DNA from: Bradyrhizobium sp. KBS0727
GTDB taxonomy: Bacteria; Pseudomonadota; Alphaproteobacteria; Rhizobiales; Xanthobacteraceae
Assembly: GCF_005937885.2 (NCBI RefSeq)
Contig: NZ_CP042176.1
Span: forward strand, 4,769,501-4,833,500
Direction: 5' to 3'
DNA length: 64,000 nucleotides
A program made the position numbers and the translations under genes. The notes below the pieces were generated by a model that saw only the letters and a list, made by a program, of their open reading frames with translations, searched no databases and had not been told where the DNA came from. Shown in pieces: positions 52,168 to 61,310 of this stretch (position 1 is the stretch's first letter; each line of letters begins with the position of its first letter).

Positions 52168-53070
52168 CTACTGCCGCTTCTGCCCGCTCGCCGCAGCCGC
52201 CGGTTTGGGCGCTGCCGCTGCCGGCCTGGCTGGAGCCGACGCTTCCGCGGCCGGCGCGCTGTTGTTGCTGCCGCCGAAGATCACCCGGCTCGGGTTGCGG
52301 TCGAAATTGTTCACGGCGCGGCTGATGTCGCCAAGCGTGCGGCGGCCATCGGAGATCAGCGCCGCCGACCGCTTGTCGAAATCGTCGGCCAGTTCACGGA
52401 TCGACTTCACCATCAGGTTCAACTCGCCGCCGGCGGTGCCGCCCGCGATCGTGTTCAGCCCGAGCATCAGGCTGTCCGCCTTGCCCATCACGCCGTCGAC
52501 CTTGAGCATGACGTTGTCGATCTTCTCGGAGTTGCGCGCCAGCGCCGAGGTGAAGGTTTCGAGATTCTTCAGCGAGCTCTTCACCGATTCCTGGTTGTCG
52601 GCGACGATCCGGTTGACGTTCTGCAAGGTGGCGCGGATCGCCTCGGTAACGTCCTGCAGCGCGTTGGGATCGGCGGTCAGCACCGGCACGCCGTCCTCGT
52701 CGAGCGGCACCGAGGGGGCGGCTTCCTCGCCGCCCTTCAGCGAGATCGCGGCGACGCCGGTCAGGCCCTGGAACTCGAGGCCGACCAGCGTGTCTTTGCG
52801 GATCGGGGCGTTGTTCTCGACCATCGCCAGTGCGACCACACGACGCGGGTTATCGAGTTTAACCGAGATAACTTCCCCTATCCGGATACCGTTGAAATTG
52901 ACGCTGCCACCGTTGCGCAGGCCGGAGGCCGGGCCTTCGAACACAATGCGGATCGGGCTGCGCGCCTTGGTGGTGTGCAGGCTCTGAAACCACAGCACGA
53001 AGCCGAAGGCGGCCGCGATCACCGCCAGCGTGAACGATCCGATCAGGACGTAATTCGCCCGCGTTTCCAT
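52168..53070 (-). CDS. mlaD: MlaD-like MCE domain protein
   Basis: Mla systems move phospholipids between inner and outer membranes. The 300-residue protein has one N-terminal membrane helix (ANYVLIGSFTLAVIAAAFGF) and an MCE domain (KARSPIRIVFEGPASGLRNG, VNFNGIRIGEVISVKLDN, EFQGLTGVAAISLKGG) that forms the periplasmic ring. The C-terminal helical region is longer than in E. coli MlaD and ends in a Pro/Ala-rich tail. GGAG precedes the ATG. It is the last gene of the permease-ATPase-MCE operon; no MlaC or MlaA gene follows here. Confidence 0.9.
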   Translation of the reverse strand: METRANYVLIGSFTLAVIAAAFGFVLWFQSLHTTKARSPIRIVFEGPASGLRNGGSVNFNGIRIGEVISVKLDNPRRVVALAMVENNAPIRKDTLVGLEFQGLTGVAAISLKGGEEAAPSVPLDEDGVPVLTADPNALQDVTEAIRATLQNVNRIVADNQESVKSSLKNLETFTSALARNSEKIDNVMLKVDGVMGKADSLMLGLNTIAGGTAGGELNLMVKSIRELADDFDKRSAALISDGRRTLGDISRAVNNFDRNPSRVIFGGSNNSAPAAEASAPARPAAAAPKPAAAASGQKRQ

Positions 53071-53079
53071 CAATTACTC

Positions 53080-53850
53080 CTAGACCACAACGGCGCGGGC
53101 GCGCTTGCCGTTGAAATACTGGTTCAGCCAGGGATGCTTCGAGGCCTTCATGTCGGCGATCGATCCTGCGGCAATGATCTTACCGTTCCCTAAAACGGCG
53201 ATGCGATCGCAGGCCGTATAAAGGCTGTCGAGGTCGTGGGTTACCATGAAAACGGTCAGGCCCAAAGTACGCTGCAGGGTCCGCACCAGTTCGTCGAAAT
53301 CGCCGGCGCCGATCGGATCGAGCCCGGAGGTCGGCTCGTCCAGGAACACAAGTTCGGGATCGAGCGCGAGCGCGCGCGCCAGCGCCACGCGCTTGACCAT
53401 GCCGCCCGAGAGTTCCGAGGGAAAACGGTCGGCGACCTCCGGCTTCAGGCCGACCATGCCGAGCTTGGCCACCATGATCTCGTCGAGCAGCCGCTGCGAA
53501 ACCTTGAGATATTCGCGCACCGGAAACTGGATGTTCTGCCGCACGGTGAGCGAGGAGAACAGCGCGCCCTGCTGGAACAGGATGCCCCAGCGGCGCTCGA
53601 CGCCTCTCCGCTCGGCGGTGTTGGCCTTGTCGAGGTCGACGCCGAACACCTCGATACGGCCGGCGAGTTTCGGCACCAGACCGATGATGGTGCGGGTCAG
53701 CACCGACTTGCCGGCGCCGGACGGACCCACGAAGCCGAGAATTTCCCCGCGCTTGACGTCGAGGTTGAGCCCGTCGAGCACCCGCGTCGTGCCGAACTGC
53801 ACGGTGATGTCGCGAACCCGGATGATGGCGTCGGAGATTTCGTCCGCCAT
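53080..53850 (-). CDS. mlaF: MlaF-like ABC transporter ATPase
   Basis: The 256-residue ATPase powers the lipid transporter. It has Walker A (GPSGAGKS in LGFVGPSGAGKSVLTRTIIG), the signature LSGGMVKRVALARALALDPE, Walker B LVFLDEPTSGLDP and the switch histidine in VTHDLDSLY. The ATG at 53,850 is 2 bases after the permease stop, while a GTG two codons earlier would overlap it, so the genes are tightly coupled. The mlaD start lies 9 bases after its stop. It acts at the cytoplasmic face with MlaE. Confidence 0.93.
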   Translation of the reverse strand: MADEISDAIIRVRDITVQFGTTRVLDGLNLDVKRGEILGFVGPSGAGKSVLTRTIIGLVPKLAGRIEVFGVDLDKANTAERRGVERRWGILFQQGALFSSLTVRQNIQFPVREYLKVSQRLLDEIMVAKLGMVGLKPEVADRFPSELSGGMVKRVALARALALDPELVFLDEPTSGLDPIGAGDFDELVRTLQRTLGLTVFMVTHDLDSLYTACDRIAVLGNGKIIAAGSIADMKASKHPWLNQYFNGKRARAVVV

Positions 53851-53852
53851 AG

Positions 53853-54986
53853 TCACATTCCGATCGATGCGAAGAAGATGGCGAACACGCCATCCATGAC
53901 GATGACGAGGAAGATTCCCTTCACCACCGAGGACGTGGTGTGCTGGCCGAGCGATTCAGCGCTGCCCTGCACCGCCAGTCCCTCGACGCAGGCGACGATA
54001 CCGATCACGGCGGCCATGACCGGCGCCTTGATGATGCCGACGATGAAATGATCGATCGAGATGGCGTCGCGCAACCGCAGCAGGAACGCTTCGGGATCGA
54101 CGCCGCCATAGAGCCAGGCCACGAGGCCACCGCCATAAAGTGCGGCCATGGCGCCGAGGAACGCCAGGATCGGCAGCGCCAGCACCAATGCCAGCATCCG
54201 CGGCAGGATCAGCACCTCGATCGGATCGAAGCCCATGGTGCGCAGCGCATCGATCTCCTCGCGCATCTTCATCGAGCCGAGCTCGGCGGTATATGCCGAG
54301 CCCGAACGGCCCGCCACCATGATCGCGACCAGCAGCACGCCGATCTCGCGCAGCACCAGCACGCCGAGCATGTCGACGACGAAAATATCGGCACCGAATT
54401 GACGGAAATGGAAAATGCCTTGCTGCGCGATGATGCAGCCGATCAGAAACGTGATCAGCACCACGATCGGCACCGCGCGCCAGCACACCTGTTCCAGGTG
54501 ATGGATAGTGGAGGTCAGGCGGAAGCCGCGGGGATGGATGACGACGTTGCCGGCCGCGGCCAGCACCGCGCCCAGCATGTCGATCAGTCCGACCAGGGTG
54601 CCGCCGACCCCGGCCACGCTGCGGCCGACCTGCTCCAGCATGCCTGATATCGTCACCGCATGGCTGTCGACGACGGGCTGCGCCTTCACCCGGCGAACCT
54701 CGTCGACCAGGCTGGAATAATTGGCCGAGAGGCCTGCGATCTTGGCCTCGACGCCGCCCTGGGTCAGGCTGCGGCGCAGCCGCTCGATCAGCCAGGCGCC
54801 GAAAGTATCGAGCTTCGACACCTGGCTGACGTCGATGAAAATGTTGGGCCGGCTGCCGCCGAGCTTCTCGGCGTCGGTCACCAACCGCTCCAGCACCGGG
54901 GCAAAGCGGGCCGTCCACGAGCCCGCCGCGCACAAGGCAAGCCCGTTCCCGCTGGCGATCCGCTCCAGTGTCGGGTCTCCGTTCAC
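53853..54986 (-). CDS. mlaE: MlaE-like permease fused to a STAS (MlaB-like) domain
   Basis: The 377-residue protein is a natural fusion. Residues about 1-110 form a STAS domain (PNIFIDVSQVSKLDTFGAWL then IERLRRSLTQGG), equivalent to MlaB. Residues about 125-377 form the MlaE permease with the signature LREIGVLLVAIMVAGRSGSA, YTAELGSMKMREEIDALRTM and GLAVQGSAESLGQHTTSSVV. The fusion is found in several alphaproteobacteria. With MlaF and MlaD it makes a complete inner-membrane lipid transporter. It begins the operon. Confidence 0.93.
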   Translation of the reverse strand: MNGDPTLERIASGNGLALCAAGSWTARFAPVLERLVTDAEKLGGSRPNIFIDVSQVSKLDTFGAWLIERLRRSLTQGGVEAKIAGLSANYSSLVDEVRRVKAQPVVDSHAVTISGMLEQVGRSVAGVGGTLVGLIDMLGAVLAAAGNVVIHPRGFRLTSTIHHLEQVCWRAVPIVVLITFLIGCIIAQQGIFHFRQFGADIFVVDMLGVLVLREIGVLLVAIMVAGRSGSAYTAELGSMKMREEIDALRTMGFDPIEVLILPRMLALVLALPILAFLGAMAALYGGGLVAWLYGGVDPEAFLLRLRDAISIDHFIVGIIKAPVMAAVIGIVACVEGLAVQGSAESLGQHTTSSVVKGIFLVIVMDGVFAIFFASIGM

Positions 54987-55127
54987 GATGCCCGCCCCCC
55001 GACCGGCTCGCTATCGATGCAAAAGATGAGGTCCCGCACGCCGCACTGCCTTGTAGAATCTGTCCCTAACCAGCCATAGTTGGTTGCGGCGGGCAAGCTT
55101 ACGGTTCAGAAATTGCAAGATTTTAAA

Positions 55128-56135
55128 ATGACTTCCACCCCATCCGGACGACTTGCCCGACAACTTGCCGCAGCCATCGAACGCTGGCCGATCGCGGGTT
55201 CCTTCACGATCAGCCGGGGCGCCAAGACCGAGGCGGTCACCGTGGTGGCCGAAGTCAGCCAAAGCGGGCGGTCCGGGCGCGGCGAATGCGTGCCCTACCC
55301 GCGCTACGGCGAGACCCCGGAAGCGACGCTGGCTGCCCTTGTGGCGATGCAGGAGCCGCTGGCGCGAGGACTGGACCGAAGCGGCCTGCAGGCCGCGATG
55401 CCCCCAGGCGCCGCCCGCAATGCGCTGGATTGCGCGCTGCTGGACCTCGAGGCCAAAGCCGCGGGCCAGAGGGCGTGGACACTGCTCGGCCGGCCGGCGC
55501 CACGATCCTGCACCACTGCCTACACGATCTCGCTGGGTACGCCCGAGGCGATGGCGGCGGCAACCGCCAAGGCGGCGCGCCGGCCGCTGCTCAAGATCAA
55601 GCTCGGCGGTGACGGCGACGCTGCGCGGATCGCGGCGGTACGGAAGGCCGCGCCCGAATCCGAACTGATCGTGGACGCGAACGAAGCGTGGACATCAGAT
55701 AATCTCGAGCAGAACCTAAAGGCCTGCGCCTCTGCCGGCGTGACGCTGGTGGAGCAGCCGCTGCCGGCCGGCAAGGACGAGGCGCTGGCGCGCATCAAGC
55801 GGCCGATCGCGGTCTGCGCCGACGAAAGCGTGCACGACCGCGCCTCGCTGGCCGGCCTTCGCGCGCGCTATGACGCGGTCAATATCAAGCTCGACAAGAC
55901 CGGTGGCCTGACCGAAGCGCTGGCGATGGCCGACGCCGCGCAGGCGCTCGGATTTGAAATCATGATCGGCTGCATGGTCGCGACCTCGCTCGCGATGGCG
56001 CCGGCGATGCTGCTGGCGCCGCAGGCGCGCTTCGTCGACCTCGACGGCCCGCTGTTGCTGGCGCGCGATCGCGACGACGGCCTGCGCTACGACGGCAGTC
56101 TGGTCTATCCGCCGGAAGCAGCGCTGTGGGGCTGA
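55128..56135 (+). CDS. L-Ala-D/L-Glu-type dipeptide epimerase, enolase superfamily
   Basis: The 335-residue enzyme belongs to the muconate-lactonising subgroup. Catalytic lysines lie in PLLKIKLGG (KxK) and in NIKLDKTGG; metal ligands in ELIVDANEAW, LVEQPLPAGKD and AVCADESVHD; and IGCMVATSLAMAPAM closes the site. The set matches AE epimerases (YcjG type), which interconvert L-Ala-D-Glu and L-Ala-L-Glu in murein peptide recycling. Specificity for other dipeptides is possible. The ATG at 55,128 was chosen; a start at 55,080 is less likely. It is divergent from the mla operon, with an MFS gene on the opposite strand downstream. Confidence 0.85.
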   Translation: MTSTPSGRLARQLAAAIERWPIAGSFTISRGAKTEAVTVVAEVSQSGRSGRGECVPYPRYGETPEATLAALVAMQEPLARGLDRSGLQAAMPPGAARNALDCALLDLEAKAAGQRAWTLLGRPAPRSCTTAYTISLGTPEAMAAATAKAARRPLLKIKLGGDGDAARIAAVRKAAPESELIVDANEAWTSDNLEQNLKACASAGVTLVEQPLPAGKDEALARIKRPIAVCADESVHDRASLAGLRARYDAVNIKLDKTGGLTEALAMADAAQALGFEIMIGCMVATSLAMAPAMLLAPQARFVDLDGPLLLARDRDDGLRYDGSLVYPPEAALWG

Positions 56136-56150
56136 TGAGCTACTTTCTAT

Positions 56151-56203
56151 TTTGACGCGTTTTCTTAACGCGAACCGGTACCCACTTCGCTTGAAAACGC
56201 TTT
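56151..56203. repeat. Dispersed palindromic element, type A copy 6
   Basis: Reverse-oriented full copy: TTTGACGCGTTTTCTTAACG, CGAACCGGTACCCACTTCGC, TTGAAAACGCTTTG. It overlaps the 3' end of the MFS gene and provides its stop codon at 56,165. Confidence 0.85.
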
Positions 56204-57364
56204 GTGGCGCGCGGACCACATCACGCTGGCTGCAACCAGCGCCATTGCCGCCATCATGTAGTAAGCGCCCGGCCCGTAGCGCGCATAGACCATCCCCGAC
56301 AGGATCGACGCCGTCATGCTGACGATGCCGCCACAGGCGGCGAGATAGCCCTGCCCGCGCGCCATCAGGTGGATCGGCACGTGACGCACCAGCAGTCCCA
56401 TGGTGCCGACCTGGGTAATGCCGTAGGTCAACCCGTGCGCGAGCTGGACCACACTGAGCACCGCCAGCGACGGCTCCAGCGCCGTGATCGACCAACGCGC
56501 CACCGCGCTGAGCGCGCCGATCACCACCAGCGTCGAAGGCTGCAGCGTGAAGCGCGGCGACAGCGCGAACACCACGATCTCGGCGAGCACGCCGAGCACC
56601 CACAGCCCGGCAATGGTCAGTCCGCCCAACCCCAATCCCTGCCAGGTGATGGAGGCAAACGCGTAATAGGCGGCGTGGCTGCCCTGGGTCAGCGCCGAGG
56701 CGACGATGATGGCGAGAAAGCCCGCATCGCGCAGCAGTGAAGTCGCGCCCTGGACCGCCGCCGGCGCCGGCTTGGGCCGCTCCAGCGGCTGCAGCCCCAG
56801 GCTGGCGACGGCGCCGAGGCCAGCAATCGACGCGATGACCCAGATCAGGTGCCTCGCCGCGACGATATCGACCAATAGCCCGCAAGTTAGCGCGCCGACC
56901 ACGAAGGCCGCCGAGCCCCACAGCCGCATCGGCCCATAGTTCAGACCGTAGCGCGCCACGCCGCGCAGCGCATAGGCATCCGTCAGCGGCAGCATCGGTG
57001 TCCACAGCGCGCAGGTGGCGGCATAGGCCAGCAACACCGCGAACGGAAGATACTGGGTGCCGATCACGGCAAAGCCCAGCGCGGTCGCGAAGGCGGCAAC
57101 AATCAGGGCGCCGCGCAGCGAATAGCGCTTCTCGGCAGCACCGGTCACGAACGGAAGCACCGTGAACCGCGTCAGCGCCGGCACCGCGGAGATGATCCCG
57201 ATCCACGAAGCATCGATGCCGACCGCCTTCAGCCAGACCGTGAAAAACGGCAGGTGGGTACCCATCGTTCCGAACGTTGCGCCGTAGAACAGCGCCAGTC
57301 GGCCAGCGAATCGCTTCGATGCACCTTGAGAAGCGATGGGGATTTGTGATTCGCTCGGCATCAA
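56165..57364 (-). CDS. MFS transporter, HcaT/MFS_1-like
   Basis: The 399-residue permease has twelve predicted membrane helices. The N-terminal pattern LALFYGATFGTMGTHLPFFT, then VWLKAVGIDASWIGIISAVP and the loop GLNYGPMRLWGSAAFVVGAL place it in the MFS_1-like group with 3-phenylpropionate and nucleoside permeases. Substrate is unknown. The final residues KAFSSEVGTGSR and stop are encoded by a type A repeat, so the C-terminal tail is recruited from the element. The start has two adjacent Met codons. It is convergent with the dipeptide epimerase. Confidence 0.82.
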   Translation of the reverse strand: MMPSESQIPIASQGASKRFAGRLALFYGATFGTMGTHLPFFTVWLKAVGIDASWIGIISAVPALTRFTVLPFVTGAAEKRYSLRGALIVAAFATALGFAVIGTQYLPFAVLLAYAATCALWTPMLPLTDAYALRGVARYGLNYGPMRLWGSAAFVVGALTCGLLVDIVAARHLIWVIASIAGLGAVASLGLQPLERPKPAPAAVQGATSLLRDAGFLAIIVASALTQGSHAAYYAFASITWQGLGLGGLTIAGLWVLGVLAEIVVFALSPRFTLQPSTLVVIGALSAVARWSITALEPSLAVLSVVQLAHGLTYGITQVGTMGLLVRHVPIHLMARGQGYLAACGGIVSMTASILSGMVYARYGPGAYYMMAAMALVAASVMWSARHKAFSSEVGTGSR

Positions 57365-57436
57365 TTCAATTGCGATTCGCCCGATATCGTGATGTTCGTT
57401 ATCGTAACGCGCGGTGATTTGCGCGAAGAGTTTAGC

Positions 57437-58771
57437 ATGGCCGACGAAGCATTTGCCCTTTCGCCGATCTCAGCACGCGCCGCGCTGCCGGGCGAGGAGG
57501 ACTATGCCGCGATCAGCGAAGCCTTCATGGAGACTTCGCGGGGCCGCTGGTTCCTCACCGAATATGCCAAGCGCAACCGCAATGCCGACACCCGCATGGT
57601 GCTCGACGCGGTGGCGCGGATCGAGCAGAGCCTCTCCGCCCAGAAGGAAGAGACCCTGGCCGCGCAGCGCGAAGGCCTTGCGGCACAGCAGCAGGCCGCG
57701 GACGCCGCCGCTGCCAAGTCCGCGGCTTCAGCCGCAGCCGCCGCGGCTGAAGCCTCCGACAACCGCCTGAGAGCCGCACTGGCCACTATCCGCGTCGCCG
57801 TCGAGGCCGCGCAGGCTTCCGCGACCGAGGCGCTGGACGGCCTCGCGCTGGAGCAGCGGCAGGCCGCCGTCCGCAAGGGCGCGCGGGTGCTGCGGGAGAT
57901 CGCCTGGCGGCTGCGGGAAATCGGCAATGACAGCCGAATCTGCGACCTGATCGATTCGCAGGTCGCGGTGATCGAAAAGGCCTCGGAAGAAATCACCACC
58001 GACGAGGCCAAGGCCGCGCTGGGCGCGGCCTTCGCGGCGATCGGGGGCCGGCTTGCGGAAGTCGGCAGCAACGATCGCGCGCCCGCGCCGGCTGCGGAAA
58101 CCGCCACACTCCACACGCCGCCTGCGGCGATGGCGGAGACGGTCGAGACCACCGCTACGCAGGAAGCGGCTGAGGCTTCCGTGGTGTCGTTCGCCGAACC
58201 AGCCGAGGTCGAGGCCGCCAAAGCTGTGATCGTCGAGACTGTGACCGTCAAGGCTGCGACCGCCGAGACTGATTATGCGGAAGCCGTGCACGCCGAGGCT
58301 ACGCGTGAGACTTCGCTTGCGGAGACTGCGCCGGCGGCCGCGCCCCTGGATACCGAAGCATTTGGGGTGACTGAGGTCACCGATACCGAAATCGCCGACA
58401 CCGTCGTCACCGACGAGGCCGCCGACGCCCATGACGAGGCCATCCTCGACATGATCGCGATGGAGATGGGCGCGCCGGATCCGATCGATGATGACGAGAT
58501 CGCCGAACAGGCCCAGTTCGCCGAGCCCGCGCCGGTCGAACAAGCCATCGTCGCGGAAGTACCCGAACCGGTCGCAGCCCCCGTCGAGCCACCGGTTGAG
58601 ATGCCGCCGCAGCGCGCCGTCGAAGCGGTTGCCGCACCCGCGATCGAGATGTCACTCGGCTCGACCATTCTCGCGAGCGGCATGTTGAGTAAGGCTGCCA
58701 GGCCGGCCAACGACCCCTTGGCGCCAATCCGGCGCATGAGCCAGGTCGAGAAGATCGCGTTCTTCTCCTAA
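57437..58771 (+). CDS. Hypothetical Ala/Glu-rich coiled-coil protein
   Basis: I cannot name this 444-residue protein. The first 60 residues (DYAAISEAFMETSRGRWFLT, EYAKRNRNADTRMVLDAVAR) form a conserved block I recall from hypothetical Bradyrhizobium proteins, some near chemotaxis genes. Residues about 60-190 are a predicted coiled coil of Ala, Glu and Gln, with a second helical segment (RVLREIAWRLREIGNDSRIC). Residues about 215-420 are an acidic, repetitive, disordered Ala/Glu/Val region. The closing motif PLAPIRRMSQVEKIAFFS is basic. It has no signal peptide. The ATG at 57,437 follows a weak GAAGAG. Confidence 0.65.
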   Translation: MADEAFALSPISARAALPGEEDYAAISEAFMETSRGRWFLTEYAKRNRNADTRMVLDAVARIEQSLSAQKEETLAAQREGLAAQQQAADAAAAKSAASAAAAAAEASDNRLRAALATIRVAVEAAQASATEALDGLALEQRQAAVRKGARVLREIAWRLREIGNDSRICDLIDSQVAVIEKASEEITTDEAKAALGAAFAAIGGRLAEVGSNDRAPAPAAETATLHTPPAAMAETVETTATQEAAEASVVSFAEPAEVEAAKAVIVETVTVKAATAETDYAEAVHAEATRETSLAETAPAAAPLDTEAFGVTEVTDTEIADTVVTDEAADAHDEAILDMIAMEMGAPDPIDDDEIAEQAQFAEPAPVEQAIVAEVPEPVAAPVEPPVEMPPQRAVEAVAAPAIEMSLGSTILASGMLSKAARPANDPLAPIRRMSQVEKIAFFS

Positions 58772-58789
58772 CTCCGACGGCAACGCATT

Positions 58790-58815
58790 CCCCACGGAAC
58801 GGTTCGTTCCGGGGC
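58790..58815. terminator. Hairpin between convergent genes
   Basis: A 7-bp stem CGGAACG / CGTTCCG with loop GTT, extended by CCC / GGG across one mismatch, lies between two convergent 3' ends. No U-tract is present, so it is only a possible terminator. Confidence 0.4.
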
Positions 58816-58880
58816 CGACACGGATTCAGGGCAGAGCAGCCAATGCTCGGCCCGCTTCGTTTTCGGTGACGAAACTCGCG

Positions 58881-60110
58881 CTACTTGATTTCAACCAGCC
58901 CGACCTGGTTGGTCAGGCTGTCCGCGATGACAGGATTGCCGTCGGGCGTGACATCCATATTGCGGACGATGTCGCCACCGCCGGGGATCGCCCAGCTCTG
59001 GAATTTCTCCGTCGCCGGGTCGAACCGCACGATCGTGTTCGGCTTCGCCGCGGATTCCGAATACCACAGCGCGCCCTTGGTAAAGACGATGCCGTAGGGT
59101 TCCGATTTCGCGCCGCTCGGCGAAGGCCACTCCTTCACATCGCCGGTGGCGAGATCGAGCCGGCCGAGCTGGCCGCCGGCAAAATCGACATACCAGACCA
59201 TGCCGTCGGGACCGATGGCGAGACGGCGCGGCCGCGCAGCCGCGCGCGGCAGCGTGTACTCCTTGATCGTCAGGGTTTTCGGATCGACGGTCGCGACCTT
59301 GTTGGTGCCGAATTCGACAACGACAGGCACGCCCTGGGCGTTGATCTTGAGGCCATAGGGCCGTGCCCTCGGCGTCGGCGGGGTGAGCAGCTTGATCGCG
59401 CCGGTCGCCGGATCGAGCCGCCCGATCATGTTGGCCTGCTGCACGGTAAACCAGAGGATTCCGTCCTGATCGAAGTTAAGCGTGTGCGGGTCCCTGGCGT
59501 TGGCGTCGGGCAGCGGATATTCGGTGACGACGCCGGAGGATGGATCGAGCTTGCCGATCAGGCCCGCGGTGTTGCCGGTGAACCAGATGTTGCCGGACTT
59601 GTCCTCCGCTAGTCCATGCGGACCGGTGAGCGCCGACTTCATGGTGTATTCGCGGATCGCTCCGGTCTTGGGATCGAGGCGGCCGAGCTTGTTGGCGAGC
59701 TGGCCGGTCCACCAGATCGAGCCGTCGCGCGCGGCCAGCGGATCGTGCGGTCGCGAACCCTGCGTCGGCACATCCCACATCAGGATATTCGCCTTCACCG
59801 GTCCGTCGATGATGGCGGCCTCCGGCCGCGACCGTTCGGGGAAATTCCTGATGAGGTAGTCGGTCATGGCGCCCCACTCCTCGGCAGGGACAGGCGCATG
59901 CGCGTTCTGCATCATGCGCACGATGGTGAGCCAGCCTTCGGCCGTATAGCCGACGCGCACGCGGTTGATGTCGTGGCAACCGTCGCAGGTCGCAACGAAC
60001 CGTGCCTTGCTCGGCCCTTCCGGCCATTCCTTTTGGGTGTACTGGGCCTGGGCCGCAGGCGCGCCAAGCGCGATAACGAACGACAACACCGTCAGCGCAG
60101 CGTTCCGCAT
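58881..60110 (-). CDS. Exported cytochrome c / Vgb-like beta-propeller protein
   Basis: The 409-residue protein has a signal peptide (MRNAALTVLSFVIALGAPAA), a short cytochrome c domain with one haem motif (CDGCH near residue 43), and a seven-bladed propeller from about residue 110 with repeats such as GNIWFTGNTAGLIGKLDPSS and GILWFTVQQANMIGRLDPAT. The propeller resembles virginiamycin B lyase (Vgb), but these fused proteins are unlikely to be antibiotic lyases. A periplasmic redox or ester-binding role is more likely, for example as a quinoprotein-like dehydrogenase partner. GGAGG precedes the ATG. It stands alone. Confidence 0.82.
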   Translation of the reverse strand: MRNAALTVLSFVIALGAPAAQAQYTQKEWPEGPSKARFVATCDGCHDINRVRVGYTAEGWLTIVRMMQNAHAPVPAEEWGAMTDYLIRNFPERSRPEAAIIDGPVKANILMWDVPTQGSRPHDPLAARDGSIWWTGQLANKLGRLDPKTGAIREYTMKSALTGPHGLAEDKSGNIWFTGNTAGLIGKLDPSSGVVTEYPLPDANARDPHTLNFDQDGILWFTVQQANMIGRLDPATGAIKLLTPPTPRARPYGLKINAQGVPVVVEFGTNKVATVDPKTLTIKEYTLPRAAARPRRLAIGPDGMVWYVDFAGGQLGRLDLATGDVKEWPSPSGAKSEPYGIVFTKGALWYSESAAKPNTIVRFDPATEKFQSWAIPGGGDIVRNMDVTPDGNPVIADSLTNQVGLVEIK

Positions 60111-60275
60111 GCCATCCTCCCCGAAGCCCGGTTTAATCCGGGCCTTTTCGATGAATTTCGTTGCGGGCAGCCTCGCCGCGGTTGCGGCATCCGTCAAGCC
60201 ACTCCCGTTCAATCGTGATTGAACGGCGGGGTCGCGCCCGGTCGAGGTTGAGGTCTTGCTGGGGCTACGTCCGGT

Positions 60276-61265
60276 TCAGGCCACCAGCCTGGCGAACAGG
60301 TCGGCGTCGACATTGCCGCCGGAGAGCACGATGACGACATTCTTGCCGCGCACGTCGATACGGCCGGCCAGCAACGCCGCAAGGCCGACGGCGCCGCCGG
60401 GCTCGACCACCAGCTTCAATTCACGATAGGCATAGGCAACCGCGGCGCCGACTTCCTCGTCGGAGGCCGTCACGCCGTTCGCCAGCAGCTTGCTATTGAT
60501 CGAGAAGGTCAGTTCGCCGGGGATCTGCGCCATCAGCGCATCGCAGATGGTGCGGCCGGCGGCATGATGGGCCTCGCGATGGCCGGCACGCAGTGACAGC
60601 CCGTGGTCGTCGTAGTCCTTGGGCTCGGCGACGATGATCTGGGCTTGCGGAAATTTTGCCTTCACGGCGGTCGCCACGCCCGCGATCAGGCCACCGCCGG
60701 ACGCCGGCGCCACCACGATATCGGGCGACAATCCAAGTGCAGCCATATCCTCGGCGATTTCCCGGCCCGCGGTGCCCTGCCCCGCGATCACGAAGGGATC
60801 GTCGTAAGGACGCACCAGCGTCGCACCACGCTTGGCGGCAATGCCGTTAGCGATCGCCTCGCGGTCTTCCTTGTCGCGGTCATACAGCACGACCTCGGCG
60901 CCATAGCCTTTGGTGCGCTCGCGCTTGGTGACAGGTGAATCGAGCGGCATCACGATCGTCGCCTGCATGTTCAGAATCTGCGCCGCCGCGGCCACGCCCT
61001 GGGCATGGTTGCCGGACGAGAACGCGACCACGCCGCCGCTGCGCTTGTCCTGCGGGATCGACGACAGCTTGTTGAAGGCGCCGCGGAACTTGAACGACCC
61101 GGTCCGCTGCAGCATTTCGGGCTTCAGGAACACCTTGGTCCCGATGCGCTCGTTGAGAACGGGGAACGACAGCAACGGTGTTCGCACCGCATAAGGCGCA
61201 ACCACCCGCGCCGCCGCATCGATATCCGCAGCGCCGACCGCTGCAATTGGGGCTGGTTCGGTCAT
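60276..61265 (-). CDS. Threonine/serine dehydratase, PLP fold-type II
   Basis: The 329-residue enzyme deaminates threonine or serine to a 2-oxoacid. The PLP lysine is in RTGSFKFRGAFNKLSS, the phosphate loop in ASGGGLIAGVATAV, and SSGNHAQGVAAAAQILN and VVLSGGNVDADLFARL are family motifs. It lacks the C-terminal ACT-like regulatory domain of IlvA, so it is of the catabolic TdcB/serine racemase-like size, and a racemase activity cannot be excluded. The start at 61,265 (MTEPAPIAAV) is used; the longer frame runs through a type B repeat. Confidence 0.88.
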   Translation of the reverse strand: MTEPAPIAAVGAADIDAAARVVAPYAVRTPLLSFPVLNERIGTKVFLKPEMLQRTGSFKFRGAFNKLSSIPQDKRSGGVVAFSSGNHAQGVAAAAQILNMQATIVMPLDSPVTKRERTKGYGAEVVLYDRDKEDREAIANGIAAKRGATLVRPYDDPFVIAGQGTAGREIAEDMAALGLSPDIVVAPASGGGLIAGVATAVKAKFPQAQIIVAEPKDYDDHGLSLRAGHREAHHAAGRTICDALMAQIPGELTFSINSKLLANGVTASDEEVGAAVAYAYRELKLVVEPGGAVGLAALLAGRIDVRGKNVVIVLSGGNVDADLFARLVA

Positions 61266-61310
61266 GCCAGCGTTGTATCGCGCCGGCGGAGCGCGGGGAA
61301 GACAGTTTCG

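Noticed and set aside
58881..60110. Annotation as virginiamycin B lyase (antibiotic resistance)
   Set aside because: The propeller is fused to a signal peptide and a haem-binding CDGCH domain, unlike true Vgb, so the resistance role is not supported.
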